Below are positions 55,138 to 64,000 of a DNA stretch of 64,000 nt, one piece after another. The stretch is from contig NZ_JACSPN010000003.1 of the NCBI RefSeq assembly GCF_015142735.1, positions 155,727 to 219,726 of the forward strand, given 5' to 3'. The notes below the pieces were generated by a model, which saw nothing but the letters and a program-made list of their open reading frames with translations, had not been told where the DNA came from and did no database searches. This DNA is from Oerskovia douganii. Its GTDB lineage: Bacteria > Actinomycetota > Actinomycetes > Actinomycetales > Cellulomonadaceae. The position numbers were made by a program, and so were the translations under genes. How positions within the stretch are numbered: the first letter of the stretch is position 1; the number at the start of each line of letters is the position of its first letter.

Positions 55138-58100
55138 ATGCCATCACCTGCCCCGCGGCGGTCGTCCAGACCGCGTCGCACCACAGCCTCCCTGGCAGCG
55201 ATATCGGTCGCGCTGACCGGGCTGACCGGATTCACGGCCGTCGCGAACGCGGCGCCCGGCCCCGCGACCGTCCGGGCCGCGGACGACGCACGGACGTTCG
55301 CGCTCGTCGGCAGCCTGCAGGACGAGGCTGGTTGCGCGGCGGACTGGGACCCTGCCTGCGCCGCGACCGAGCTCGCGCCGACCGGCACGGACGGCCTCTA
55401 CGCGGCCGACCTCACGGTGCCCGCCGGCACCTACGAGTACAAGGTCGCCGTGAACGACTCGTGGGACGAGGCCTACGGTCTGAACGGCGGCGCGGACAAC
55501 ATCCCGCTCGTCGTCGCAGGTCCCACGACCCTGCGCTTCACGTTCGACGACGTCGCCAAGCGCGTCTCGCTCGCGCCCGTCGAGCTCGGGGGAGCCTACG
55601 ACGAAGCGACCGACGCGGGGATCGTGACCGCTCCCGTGCGCCAGCCGGGCTCGGACGAGCAGTTCTACTTCGTCATGACCGACCGCTTCGCGGACGGCGA
55701 CCCGACCAACAACGAGGCAGGCATCGCGGGCGGCGCGCTGCACTCGGGGTACGACCCCACGAACAAGGGCTTCTACCAGGGTGGTGACATCCAGGGCCTG
55801 CGCGACCAGCTCGACTACATCGACGGGCTCGGGACCACCGCGATCTGGCTGACGCCGTCGTTCAAGAACAACCCCGTGCAGGGCGAGGGCGAGAACGCCT
55901 CGGCGGGCTACCACGGCTACTGGGTCACGGACTTCACGCAGATCGACCCGCACCTGGGGACGAACGCCGAGCTCGAGGCCCTGATCGACGAGGCGCACGC
56001 CAAGGGCATCAAGGTCTACTTCGACATCATCACCAACCACACTGCCGACCTGATCGACAACGAGCAGAAGCAGTACTCGTACGTCGACCAGGCGACCGCG
56101 CCGTACAAGGACGCCGACGGCAACGTGTTCGACCCGGCCGACCACGCGGGCAAGGACACGTTCCCCGCGACGGACGCCGCGACGTCGTTCCCCTACACGC
56201 CCGTGGTGGCCGACGACGCGAAGGACGCCAAGGTCCCCGCGTGGCTCAACGACACGACGCTCTACCACAACCGTGGCAACTCGACGTGGTCCGGTGAGTC
56301 CGTGACCTACGGCGACTTCGACGGCCTGGACGACCTCATGACCGAGAACCCGCGTGTCGTCGACGGGTTCGTCGACGTCTACCAGGGCTGGGTCGACCTC
56401 GGCATCGACGGCTTCCGCATCGACACGGTCAAGCACGTCAACTTCGAGTTCTGGGAGACCTGGACCACCGAGGTCCTCGACTACGCCCACTCGAAGGGCA
56501 AGGACGACTTCTTCATGTTCGGCGAGATCTACGACGCCGACGCCGCCAAGCTCTCGCCCTACGTGCGCAGGACGGACATGAACTCCGTTCTCGACTTCGC
56601 GTTCCAGTCCTCGGCCGCGAGCTTCGCGAGCGGCAACAGCGCCAAGGGCCTGTCCCAGCTCTTCGCGAGCGACGACATGTACACCACGCCCGACTCGTCG
56701 GCGTCGGCGCTGCCCACGTTCCTCGGCAACCACGACATGGGCCGCATCGGGTACCTGCTGCAGACCACGGGCGACGCGCAGCGTCGTGACGAGCTCGCGC
56801 ACGACCTCATGTACCTCACGCGCGGCCAGCCGGTCGTCTACTACGGCGACGAGCAGGGCTTCGCGGGTGCGGGCGACGGCAAGGACAAGAACGCGCGGCA
56901 GTCGCTGTTCGCGACCCAGGTCGCCGAGTACGCGGACCAGAAGCTGATCACGGGCGAGACCGCCGGCAGCCAGGACCGCTACGACACCACGTCGCCGCTC
57001 TACACCCACATCGCCGAGCTCTCCGCGCTGCGCTCCGAGAACCCGGCCCTCGCGACGGGCGCCCAGATCGAGCGCTACACCGACTCGGGGGCGGGCGTCT
57101 ACGCGTTCTCGCGCGTGGACCGCACCGAGAAGGTCGAGCACCTCGTGGGGCTCAACAACTCGACCGCGGCCAAGACGGTCGGTTTCACCACGCTCACGCC
57201 CGGCGCGACGTACACGCCGCTCCACGGTGGCGCAGACGCGGTCACGGCCGGTGCCGACGGCACGGTCTCGCTCACGGTCCCGGCCCTGGGCTCGGTCGTC
57301 CTGAAGGCCGACCGCACCGTGGGCGTCGAGTCCACGGGGGACGTCTCGGTGGCCGTACCGGCCGCGGGGGCGGGCCTCACCGGGGTCGCCCCGGTCGCCG
57401 CGGACGTCGACGACGCCGCGTGGTCCGAGACCAGCTTCGCGTGGCGCGTCGTCGGGTCGGACGAGTGGCAGGGGCTCGGCACGGCCGAGGACACCTCGCC
57501 GCGCGTCTTCCACGACGTGAGCGGTCTGGCCAAGGGCACGCTCGTCGAGTACCGCGCCGTGACGGTCGACGCCGACGGCGACCGCGCCGCGGCCTCGACG
57601 TTCGCCAGCGTGGGGAACTCGGTCAGCGGCGACGAGGAGGTCGAGCCCCCGACGGACATCGACCTCGTGACCGTCCCCGGCAGCCACAACTCCGAGATGG
57701 GGTGCGCGGGCGACTGGGCCCCCGGCTGCGAGGCCGCGAAGCTCACCAAGCGTGCCGACGGCGTCTACGCCGGCACGTTCGACATCGCGGCAGGGACCTA
57801 CGAGTACAAGGTCGCGATCAACGGCTCGTGGGACCTCAACTACGGTGTGGGCGGCGCGAAGGACGGCTCCAACGCGACGTACACGACCGCGGGCGGTCCG
57901 GTGACGTTCTACTGGGACCCGGTCTCGCACGACTTCTCGAGCACGGCGCAGGGCCCGATCGTCACGGTCGCGGGCTCGTTCCAGGACCAGCTCGGCTGCG
58001 CGGCCGCGTGGTCCCCGGACTGCCTGGGTTCGTGGTTGCGCGACCCGGACGGTGACGGCGTCTACACGTTCACGACGTCGGCGCTCGCCACGGGCGCGTA

Positions 58101-61100
58101 CGAGGGCAAGGTCACGCACGGCATGAGCTGGGCCGAGAACTACGGGGTCGGCGGCGTCAAGGACGGGCAGAACTACTCGTTCAGCGCGTCCGACGGCAAG
58201 TCGGTCACGTTCTCCTACGTCCTGGCGACGCACGTCCTCACGATCGAGGTCGCGGACCCGCCGCTGCCCGGGACCGGTCAGCAGGCCGCGCACTGGGTCA
58301 CGAAGGACCTGGTCGCCTGGCCGCGCGAGCTGCTCGCGGGCGCCGACCCGGCGACGCAGGGCTGGACGCTGCACACCGCGCCGACGGGCGGCCTGAGCGT
58401 CGCCGACGGTGCGGTGGTCACCCCGGAGGGGGCGTCGACCCTGGGGCTGACCTACGACCCGGCCGGCCTGCCCGACGACGTCACGTCCGCCTTCCCGGCC
58501 CTCGCCGACGCGGTGGCTCTGCGGGTCACCGGCGCCGATGGCAAGCCGGTCTCGGTGGACGCGGCGACCGCCGCGCTCACGGGCCAGCTCCTCGTCGTCC
58601 AGCGCGGCGGCCCCGAGGCCGACGCGCCGCTCACCGCGGCCACCGGTGTCCAGGTCCCCGGCGTCCTGGACGACCTGTTCGCGGAGGGCGCGGCGGACCG
58701 CACGCTCGGGACGAGCATCCACAAGAACGGCAAGTGGGCCTCGTTCGCGCTGTGGGCTCCCACGGCCAAGAAGGTCACGCTCCTCGCGTGGCCCGCGAAG
58801 GGCGACGCTGCCGGCCTGAAGACCGAGGACGCACGCCGGTACCCTGCCGAGCGTCAGTCCGACGGTACGTGGACGGTCGACGGCAAGGAGGCCGACAAGA
58901 AGTTCGGCTGGGTCGGGGCCAGGTACCTCTACGAGGTCGAGGTCTTCGTGCCGTCCACGGGCAAGGTCGAGACGAACGTCGTGACCGACCCGTACTCGCT
59001 CGGCCTCACGCTCAACTCGACGCACTCGGTCGTCGTCGACCTCGACGCGAAGGGCACGCAGCCCAAGGTGTGGAAGGAGACCGAGGCCCCCGTCGTCGAG
59101 CGGGCCGTCGACCAGACGATCTACGAGCTGCACGTGCGGGACTTCTCGATCGCGGACACCACGGTGCCGGCCGCCAAGCGCGGCACGTACCTCGCGTTCG
59201 GGGAGAAGAAGTCGGCCGGCATGAAGCACCTCGCGGAGCTCGCCGACGCGGGCCTGACGACGGTGCACCTGCTGCCGACGTTCGACATCGCGACGATCGA
59301 AGAGGACCGGGCAGAGCAGTCGGTCACCCCCGACCTGAGCGGCTTCGCGCCCGACGGTACCGAGCAGCAGGCGGCCGTGTCCGCGATCCAGGGCACGGAC
59401 GGCTTCAACTGGGGCTACGACCCGCTGCACTTCTCGACGCCCGAGGGGTCGTACGCCGTCGACGCCGAGGGGTCCGCGCGCGTCGCGGAGTTCCGCACCA
59501 TGGTCGGGTCGCTGCACCAGACCGGTCTGCAGGTCGTGCTCGACCAGGTGTTCAACCACACCGCGGCCAGCGGCCAGGACCCCAAGAGCGTCCTGGACAA
59601 GGTCGTGCCCGGTTACTACCACCGTCAGAACACGACGACCGGTGCGGTCGAGACCAGCACCTGCTGCCAGAACCTCGCGACCGAGCACGCCATGACCGGC
59701 AAGCTCATGGTCGACTCGGTCGTCACGTGGGCCCGCGACTACAAGGTCGACGGCTTCCGCTTCGACCTCATGGGGCACCACACGAAGCAGAACATGCTCG
59801 ACGTCCGTGCGGCGCTCGACGAGCTCACGCTGAAGAAGGACGGTGTGGACGGCAAGGCCGTCTACCTGTACGGCGAGGGGTGGAACTTCGGGGAGGTCGC
59901 CGACAACGCGCTGTTCGAGCAGGCCACGCAGGGCCAGCTCGGCGGCACGGGCATCGGCACGTTCTCCGACCGCCTGCGCGACGCGGTCCACGGCGGGTCT
60001 CCCGTCGACGGGGCCTCGACGTTCACGCAGGGCTTCGGCACGGGGCTCGCGACCGACCCGAACGGGCAGCCCGCCCGGGCGGGGGAGCCGGGGACCGTGA
60101 ACGACGGGTCGGCCGACGAGGTCGCGGCGCTGGGCCACGAGACGGACCTGGTCCGTCTGGGGCTCGCGGGCAACCTGCGCAGCTTCACGTTCACGACGTC
60201 GACGGGCGAGGCCAAGCGGGGCGACGAGATCGACTACCGGGGTGCACCCGCGGGGTACGCGGACTCTCCCGAGGAGATCATCAGCTACGTCGACGCGCAC
60301 GACAACGAGACGCTGTTCGACCTGCTGACCCTCAAGCTGCCGGCGGACACGTCGATGGCCGACCGGGTGCGCATGAACAACGTCTCGCTCGCCACGACGG
60401 CCCTGTCCCAGACGCCGTCGCTGTGGCACGCGGGCACCGACCTGCTGCGCTCCAAGTCGCTCGACCGGAACAGCTACGACTCGGGTGACTGGTTCAACGC
60501 GATCGACTGGACCGGCACGGACAACGGGTTCGGCAAGGGGCTGCCGCTTGCCGCGGACAACGAGGACAAGTGGCCTCTCATGGCGCCGCTCCTCGCGAAC
60601 CCGGCGCTCAAGCCGACCGCCCAGGACATCGCGGCGGCCTCGGACAACGCGACGGACCTGCTGAGGCTGCGCTCCTCGACGGACCTGTTCCGCCTGGGCA
60701 GCGCGGACCTGATCAACCAGAAGGTCACGTTCCCCGACGCGGGGACCGGTCAGACGCCGGGCGTGATCGTCATGAGCATCGACGACACGATCGGCAAGGA
60801 CGTGGACAAGAAGCTCGACGGCGCGCTCGTCGTCTTCAACGCCTCGCCCGAGCCGGTCACGCAGACGGTCGCGGGGCTGGCGGGCCGCCAGTACGCGCTC
60901 TCGCCCGTCCAGGCCGACGGTCACGACGACGTGGTCAGGGCGACCACGTGGGATGCCGCGACCGGCACGGTGACGGTCCCGGCGCGGTCGGTCGCGGTGC
61001 TCGTCGAGCCCAAGGCCTCGAAGGTCGAGCTCACGGCCACGGCGCGCACCCAGTGCCTCGCGGGCCGGGTCTCGGTCACGGTCAGCGCCGTCAACGCCGG

Positions 61101-61311
61101 GAAGGTGCCCGCGACCGTGACGGTCGAGTCGCCGTTCGGCACCAAGACCTTCACGGGCGTCTTGCCGGGCAAGTCCGCCCAGCAGACGTTCGCGACGCGC
61201 CAGGTCGCGGTCCCCGCCGCGACGGCCGGGGTCACGGGCACGGCGACGATCGACGGCAAGGAGGCTCGCACGGTCTACGACGTGTCGTACGACGCGCGCG
61301 ACTGCTCATGA
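55138..61311 (+). CDS. Secreted amylopullulanase (alpha-amylase/pullulanase fusion)
   Basis: Secreted enzyme of 2057 aa with two GH13 catalytic modules. Signal peptide 1-38 (ends VANA). A pullulanase X25-type module (about 54-150) is followed by the alpha-amylase module with Asp 429 (GFRIDTVKHV), Glu 463 (FGEIYDA) and Asp 533 (GNHDMG). A fibronectin-like region and two more X25-type modules (about 843-1040: GCAGDWAPGC, GCAAAWSPDC) lead to an E-set region and a pullulanase module with Asp 1543 (GFRFDLMGHH), Glu 1580 (YGEGWNFG) and Asp 1722 (VDAHDNE), then C-terminal beta domains. It should cut alpha-1,4 and alpha-1,6 bonds of starch or pullulan. No LPXTG anchor seen. The ATG follows AAGGGAG. 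Confidence 0.93.
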   Translation: MPSPAPRRSSRPRRTTASLAAISVALTGLTGFTAVANAAPGPATVRAADDARTFALVGSLQDEAGCAADWDPACAATELAPTGTDGLYAADLTVPAGTYEYKVAVNDSWDEAYGLNGGADNIPLVVAGPTTLRFTFDDVAKRVSLAPVELGGAYDEATDAGIVTAPVRQPGSDEQFYFVMTDRFADGDPTNNEAGIAGGALHSGYDPTNKGFYQGGDIQGLRDQLDYIDGLGTTAIWLTPSFKNNPVQGEGENASAGYHGYWVTDFTQIDPHLGTNAELEALIDEAHAKGIKVYFDIITNHTADLIDNEQKQYSYVDQATAPYKDADGNVFDPADHAGKDTFPATDAATSFPYTPVVADDAKDAKVPAWLNDTTLYHNRGNSTWSGESVTYGDFDGLDDLMTENPRVVDGFVDVYQGWVDLGIDGFRIDTVKHVNFEFWETWTTEVLDYAHSKGKDDFFMFGEIYDADAAKLSPYVRRTDMNSVLDFAFQSSAASFASGNSAKGLSQLFASDDMYTTPDSSASALPTFLGNHDMGRIGYLLQTTGDAQRRDELAHDLMYLTRGQPVVYYGDEQGFAGAGDGKDKNARQSLFATQVAEYADQKLITGETAGSQDRYDTTSPLYTHIAELSALRSENPALATGAQIERYTDSGAGVYAFSRVDRTEKVEHLVGLNNSTAAKTVGFTTLTPGATYTPLHGGADAVTAGADGTVSLTVPALGSVVLKADRTVGVESTGDVSVAVPAAGAGLTGVAPVAADVDDAAWSETSFAWRVVGSDEWQGLGTAEDTSPRVFHDVSGLAKGTLVEYRAVTVDADGDRAAASTFASVGNSVSGDEEVEPPTDIDLVTVPGSHNSEMGCAGDWAPGCEAAKLTKRADGVYAGTFDIAAGTYEYKVAINGSWDLNYGVGGAKDGSNATYTTAGGPVTFYWDPVSHDFSSTAQGPIVTVAGSFQDQLGCAAAWSPDCLGSWLRDPDGDGVYTFTTSALATGAYEGKVTHGMSWAENYGVGGVKDGQNYSFSASDGKSVTFSYVLATHVLTIEVADPPLPGTGQQAAHWVTKDLVAWPRELLAGADPATQGWTLHTAPTGGLSVADGAVVTPEGASTLGLTYDPAGLPDDVTSAFPALADAVALRVTGADGKPVSVDAATAALTGQLLVVQRGGPEADAPLTAATGVQVPGVLDDLFAEGAADRTLGTSIHKNGKWASFALWAPTAKKVTLLAWPAKGDAAGLKTEDARRYPAERQSDGTWTVDGKEADKKFGWVGARYLYEVEVFVPSTGKVETNVVTDPYSLGLTLNSTHSVVVDLDAKGTQPKVWKETEAPVVERAVDQTIYELHVRDFSIADTTVPAAKRGTYLAFGEKKSAGMKHLAELADAGLTTVHLLPTFDIATIEEDRAEQSVTPDLSGFAPDGTEQQAAVSAIQGTDGFNWGYDPLHFSTPEGSYAVDAEGSARVAEFRTMVGSLHQTGLQVVLDQVFNHTAASGQDPKSVLDKVVPGYYHRQNTTTGAVETSTCCQNLATEHAMTGKLMVDSVVTWARDYKVDGFRFDLMGHHTKQNMLDVRAALDELTLKKDGVDGKAVYLYGEGWNFGEVADNALFEQATQGQLGGTGIGTFSDRLRDAVHGGSPVDGASTFTQGFGTGLATDPNGQPARAGEPGTVNDGSADEVAALGHETDLVRLGLAGNLRSFTFTTSTGEAKRGDEIDYRGAPAGYADSPEEIISYVDAHDNETLFDLLTLKLPADTSMADRVRMNNVSLATTALSQTPSLWHAGTDLLRSKSLDRNSYDSGDWFNAIDWTGTDNGFGKGLPLAADNEDKWPLMAPLLANPALKPTAQDIAAASDNATDLLRLRSSTDLFRLGSADLINQKVTFPDAGTGQTPGVIVMSIDDTIGKDVDKKLDGALVVFNASPEPVTQTVAGLAGRQYALSPVQADGHDDVVRATTWDAATGTVTVPARSVAVLVEPKASKVELTATARTQCLAGRVSVTVSAVNAGKVPATVTVESPFGTKTFTGVLPGKSAQQTFATRQVAVPAATAGVTGTATIDGKEARTVYDVSYDARDCS

Positions 61312-61320
61312 TGTGACCCG

Positions 61321-61390
61321 AGGGTGCCGAACCCGAGGTTGGTCAGGCTGCTGGCTCCAGCAGCCTGACCGACCTCGGGTTCGGCACCCT
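61321..61390. repeat. Hairpin repeat, copy 3
   Basis: Inverted repeat of 32 bp with one G-T pair and a 6-nt loop. Left arm 61321-61352 contains CCGAACCCGAGGTTGGTCAG, right arm 61359-61390. It lies between convergent genes, 9 nt after the amylopullulanase stop, and could terminate both. Confidence 0.9.
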
Positions 61391-61392
61391 CG

Positions 61393-62376
61393 TCAGACCG
61401 CGTCGAGCCGCGCCCGCACCTCCGCGTCGAGGTCGAGGTCCGCGGCGCCGAGCAGCTCGTCGAGCTGTGCGACCGTGCTGGGCCCGATCACGGGGATCAC
61501 CGGCACCGGACCGCCGAGCAGCCACGCGAGCGCGACCTGGTTCGGCGTCGCGCCGACCTGCCGCGCGACGTCGTGCAGCACACGCCGACGCTCGAGCGAC
61601 GTCGGGTGCCCGTAGCCCTCCCACAGCTCCTTGTCGTCGCGCACCATGGCCCCCTGCAGGAGCGGTGAGTAGGCCGTGACCGCGAGCGGCGGGCGCTCGT
61701 CGCTCCCCGTCGAGCGTGCGTAGTCGAGCAGCTCGGGCGAGGCCCAGTTGTGCCGGTCGGGGTCGGGGGTCGGGTAGAGGTAGCTGAGCTGCTCCTGGAC
61801 CAGTCCGTAGGGTGCGACACCCTGGCGCAAGGCCTCCTCGCGGGCCTCGACCACGCGCCACAGCGCGACGTTCGAGATCCCCGAGATGCCGACGACGCCC
61901 TCTGCCTGGAGCTTGCCGAACGCGCCGACGGTCTCCGCGAGCGGGGTGTCCAGGTCGTCGACGTGCCCGTAGAGGACGTCGAGCCGGTCGACGCCCAGGT
62001 GGCGCAGGCTCTCGTACGCCTCCCGCGCGACGGTCTCGGCCGCCAGGCCCTGGAAGTTGGTCGGGGGAGTGTTGGACAGCGGCAGCGCGGGATCCTTCTT
62101 GGCCGCGCCGAGCTTGGTCGCGATGCGGACCTGGCCCCGCGCCCCGCGGCTCGTGAGCCAGCGGCTGATCAGGTCCTCGCTGTCGCGCCCCTGCCCGCCT
62201 GCCCAGTAGCTGTAGTTGTTGGCCGTGTCGAGGAACGTCCCTCCGGCCTCGACGTAGCGGTCGAGGATCGCGAACGAGGTCTCCTCGTCCGTCAGGGTGC
62301 CCATGTTCATGGTGCCGAGGCACAGCGTGCTGACGTCGAACGACGTCCGGCCGTCGCCGAGGGTGCGGTAGCGCAT
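61393..62376 (-). CDS. Aldo/keto reductase
   Basis: NADPH-dependent reductase of 327 aa with a TIM barrel. The catalytic tetrad is visible: Asp/Tyr in FLDTANNYSYW, Lys in RIATKLGAA and His in VLYGHVDD. The C-terminal NADP site includes VIPVIGPSTVAQLDELL. The ATG is preceded by CAGGAG, and TAGCGT (62417-62422, minus strand) is a likely -10. It is divergent from a MocR-type PLP-binding regulator, which suggests control by that regulator and perhaps a vitamin B6-related aldehyde substrate (inference). Confidence 0.92.
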   Translation of the reverse strand: MRYRTLGDGRTSFDVSTLCLGTMNMGTLTDEETSFAILDRYVEAGGTFLDTANNYSYWAGGQGRDSEDLISRWLTSRGARGQVRIATKLGAAKKDPALPLSNTPPTNFQGLAAETVAREAYESLRHLGVDRLDVLYGHVDDLDTPLAETVGAFGKLQAEGVVGISGISNVALWRVVEAREEALRQGVAPYGLVQEQLSYLYPTPDPDRHNWASPELLDYARSTGSDERPPLAVTAYSPLLQGAMVRDDKELWEGYGHPTSLERRRVLHDVARQVGATPNQVALAWLLGGPVPVIPVIGPSTVAQLDELLGAADLDLDAEVRARLDAV

Positions 62377-62442
62377 GGTGGTCTCCTGCGAAGAGTGCGA
62401 CTGGTTGACGTCCTCCACGCTAGAAGGCGAGCGGCCTGGGTG

Positions 62443-62448
62443 TACGGT
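62443..62448 (+). promoter_or_regulatory. -10 box of the MocR-type regulator gene
   Basis: TACGGT ends 8 nt before the ATG at 62457, predicting a leaderless message. The 80-bp gap to the divergent reductase gene must contain both promoters and any operator. Confidence 0.4.
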
Positions 62449-62456
62449 CCATTGAC

Positions 62457-64000
62457 ATGGTAGTCGACCAGACCAATTCGCCCCGCCGCGGGACGAGCGC
62501 GCCCCGTCCGCCTCGTTCGTCCGGCCCGGACCGCCCCGGCCCGACGACGGCGCTCGCCTGGGAGACGATCCTCGACCTGGGCGAGGGGCCCGGGCCGCTC
62601 CATGCCCGGCTCGGGGACGCGGTGCGGGCAGCCGTCCACGCGGGAAGAGTCCCGCCCGGCGCCGCCCTGCCGCCGAGCCGCGTGCTCGCCGAGACCCTGG
62701 GGACCTCGCGCTGGGTCGTGACCGAGGCCTACGGCCAGCTCGTCGCCGAGGGGTTCCTCGAGTCACGGACGGGGTCCGGGACCCGGGTGGCGCCCACGGC
62801 CCGGGTCGACGTGCGGACCGATCACACCCCGCGGCAGGGTGACGGACCGCGTCCCCTCGCCGGTGCCACCGTCGGCCCGGGCGAGCGGACCGAAGCCCCG
62901 GTGACGGGTGCGGGGACCCGCGCGACGCCGTCGGGCCGGGGGAGCGGTGCCCGGGCGCCGTACGACCTGGGGCCCGGCGTGCCCGACCTGCGGCACGTGC
63001 CGCGCACCGCCTGGGTCCGTGCGCTGCGCGAGGCCCTCGCCGAGGCTCCCGATGCCGACCTCGCCGCCCCCGACCGAGCCGGCCATCCCGCGACGCGGGT
63101 GGCGCTCGCGGCCTACCTCGCCCGGGCCCGGCACGTGCGTGCGGGCGCGGGCGACGTCGTCGTGACCCACGGCGCCGACGACGCGATGCGGCGGATCGCC
63201 GGCGCGCTGCACCGGGCCGGGCACCGGGCGCTCCTCGTCGAGGACCCGAGCTGGTCGCGCCTGCGCGAGACGTCCGCGGCCGCCGGGCTCACGCCCGTGC
63301 CCGTGCCGGTCGACGAGGACGGGATCGACCTCGACGCGCTCCTCGCGGCGTCGCGCCGAACGGGGGCGCGCGCCGTGCTCGTGACGCCCGCCCACCAGTT
63401 CCCCACAGGTGCCGCCCTGTCGCCGGGGCGCCGGGAGGCCCTCGTGCGCTGGGCGCGTGACGTCGACGGCGTGGTCGTCGAGGACGACTACGACGCCGAG
63501 TTCCGTTACGACCGCCGCCCCGTGGCCGCGATGCAGGGGCTCGCGCCCGACCGCGTCATGCTCCTGGGGTCGCTCAGCAAGACGATGTCCCCCGCGTTCG
63601 GGCTCGGGTGGGCGGTGCTGCCGCCGGGGTGGCGGGACCAGGTCGTCGACCGGGGCGGCGCCGGGCCGTCGACGATCGACCAGCTCGCGCTCACCCGGTT
63701 CCTGGTCTCGGGCGCGTACGAGCGGCACCTGCGCGCTGCGCGCGGGCGGTTCCGCCACCGCCGCGAGGCGCTCGTGGCCGCGCTCGGGTCCGCGCTGCCG
63801 GGGGCGGGCGTCACGGGGATCGCCGCGGGCATGCACGCCGTGGTCACGCTGCCGCCCGGCGTCGTCGCCGCGGACGTGGTGCGGGAGGCGGCGCTGCGCG
63901 AGGTGAACGTCGCGGCGATCGAGCGGTACCGGGCGACGGCCGCGCCGACGTGGGAGGACGGGCACGACCGGCTCGTCGTCGGGTACGGCAACCTCGCGGA
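62457..64000 (+). CDS. MocR/PdxR-type transcriptional regulator, cut by the window edge
   Basis: Frame open from ATG 62457 to the last base (514 codons, no stop). A disordered start (1-40) is followed by a GntR winged helix (about 48-112: AAVHAGRVPPGAALPPSRVLAETLGTSRWVV, then GQLVAEGFLESRTGSGT), a Gly/Arg-rich linker, and a fold type I aminotransferase-like domain. That domain has VVEDDYDAEFRYD and the PLP-binding Lys in LGSLSKTMSPAFGLGW, so it should bind PLP. PdxR members regulate vitamin B6 genes; others control GABA or taurine use. The divergent aldo/keto reductase is a probable target. Confidence 0.92.
   Translation, partial: MVVDQTNSPRRGTSAPRPPRSSGPDRPGPTTALAWETILDLGEGPGPLHARLGDAVRAAVHAGRVPPGAALPPSRVLAETLGTSRWVVTEAYGQLVAEGFLESRTGSGTRVAPTARVDVRTDHTPRQGDGPRPLAGATVGPGERTEAPVTGAGTRATPSGRGSGARAPYDLGPGVPDLRHVPRTAWVRALREALAEAPDADLAAPDRAGHPATRVALAAYLARARHVRAGAGDVVVTHGADDAMRRIAGALHRAGHRALLVEDPSWSRLRETSAAAGLTPVPVPVDEDGIDLDALLAASRRTGARAVLVTPAHQFPTGAALSPGRREALVRWARDVDGVVVEDDYDAEFRYDRRPVAAMQGLAPDRVMLLGSLSKTMSPAFGLGWAVLPPGWRDQVVDRGGAGPSTIDQLALTRFLVSGAYERHLRAARGRFRHRREALVAALGSALPGAGVTGIAAGMHAVVTLPPGVVAADVVREAALREVNVAAIERYRATAAPTWEDGHDRLVVGYGNLA

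Noticed and set aside
55144-60924. Open frame of 1926 codons on the minus strand opposite the amylopullulanase gene
   Set aside because: Composition is the Arg/Val/Asp/Gly mix produced by reading high-GC codons backwards; no domain motif, no ribosome site, and the + strand gene has two complete catalytic modules. The same holds for the other long antisense frames in the window.

Overview
The window is chromosomal DNA of a very GC-rich actinobacterium. Codons are strongly G/C-ending, many genes start with GTG, and TANNNT -10 boxes often sit 6-9 nt before the start codon (leaderless mRNAs). The gene content (actinobacterial-type icd and mdh, DUF3017, DUF6350, DUF3817, seven-iron ferredoxin, secreted amylopullulanase) suggests Micrococcales near Cellulomonas, Oerskovia or Cellulosimicrobium. 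The genus is inference. No rRNA, tRNA, CRISPR array, transposase or integrase was seen.

Layout. 0-3.6 kb: a heterodimeric ABC exporter (-) with one degenerate ATPase subunit, divergent from a DUF3817 protein. 4-8.8 kb: thiamine thiazole genes: thiF-rhodanese (+), the TPP-riboswitch operon thiO-thiS-thiG (-), and thiE (+). 9-12 kb: a lipoprotein, an OmpA-like protein and guaA. 12-19 kb: a glycosyltransferase, two low-complexity membrane proteins, and a PspC/LiaF-like envelope-stress module divergent from a PspC-histidine kinase and LuxR-type regulator. 19 kb: fdxA. 19.5-29.4 kb: a sulfate-assimilation operon (-) read as polycysteine leader peptide, sir, cysH, cysD, cysN, a lipoprotein/ATPase/permease importer, and cysG. 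29.5-31.8 kb: small membrane proteins, a GNAT acetyltransferase and a VOC protein. 31.9-36.4 kb: pcrA, whose last 166 bp are duplicated around a foreign, lower-GC P-loop ATPase gene. 36.7-43.5 kb: sucCD, DUF6350, purN, and purH under a ZTP riboswitch. 43.6-51.1 kb: a SulP transporter, a FAD reductase, DUF3017, an aquaporin, icd and mdh. 51-61.4 kb: a 1218-aa fused ABC exporter and a 2057-aa secreted amylopullulanase, with three copies of one hairpin repeat. 61.4-64 kb: an aldo/keto reductase divergent from a MocR-type regulator cut by the window edge.

How the parts work together. The sulfur operon takes APS to sulfite (cysDN, cysH) and sulfite to sulfide (sir), makes siroheme for sir (cysG), and imports a substrate. 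A 28-codon leader ending in four Cys codons, followed by alternating CTCAG/CTGAG segments, looks like a cysteine-sensing attenuator. sucC and icd share the palindrome TCTYGATGTCGAGA at their promoters, suggesting one TCA-cycle regulator. The pcrA insertion rebuilds the end of pcrA exactly at protein level with synonymous codons and adds one cargo ATPase. It is the best candidate here for an undescribed accessory (possibly defence) locus.
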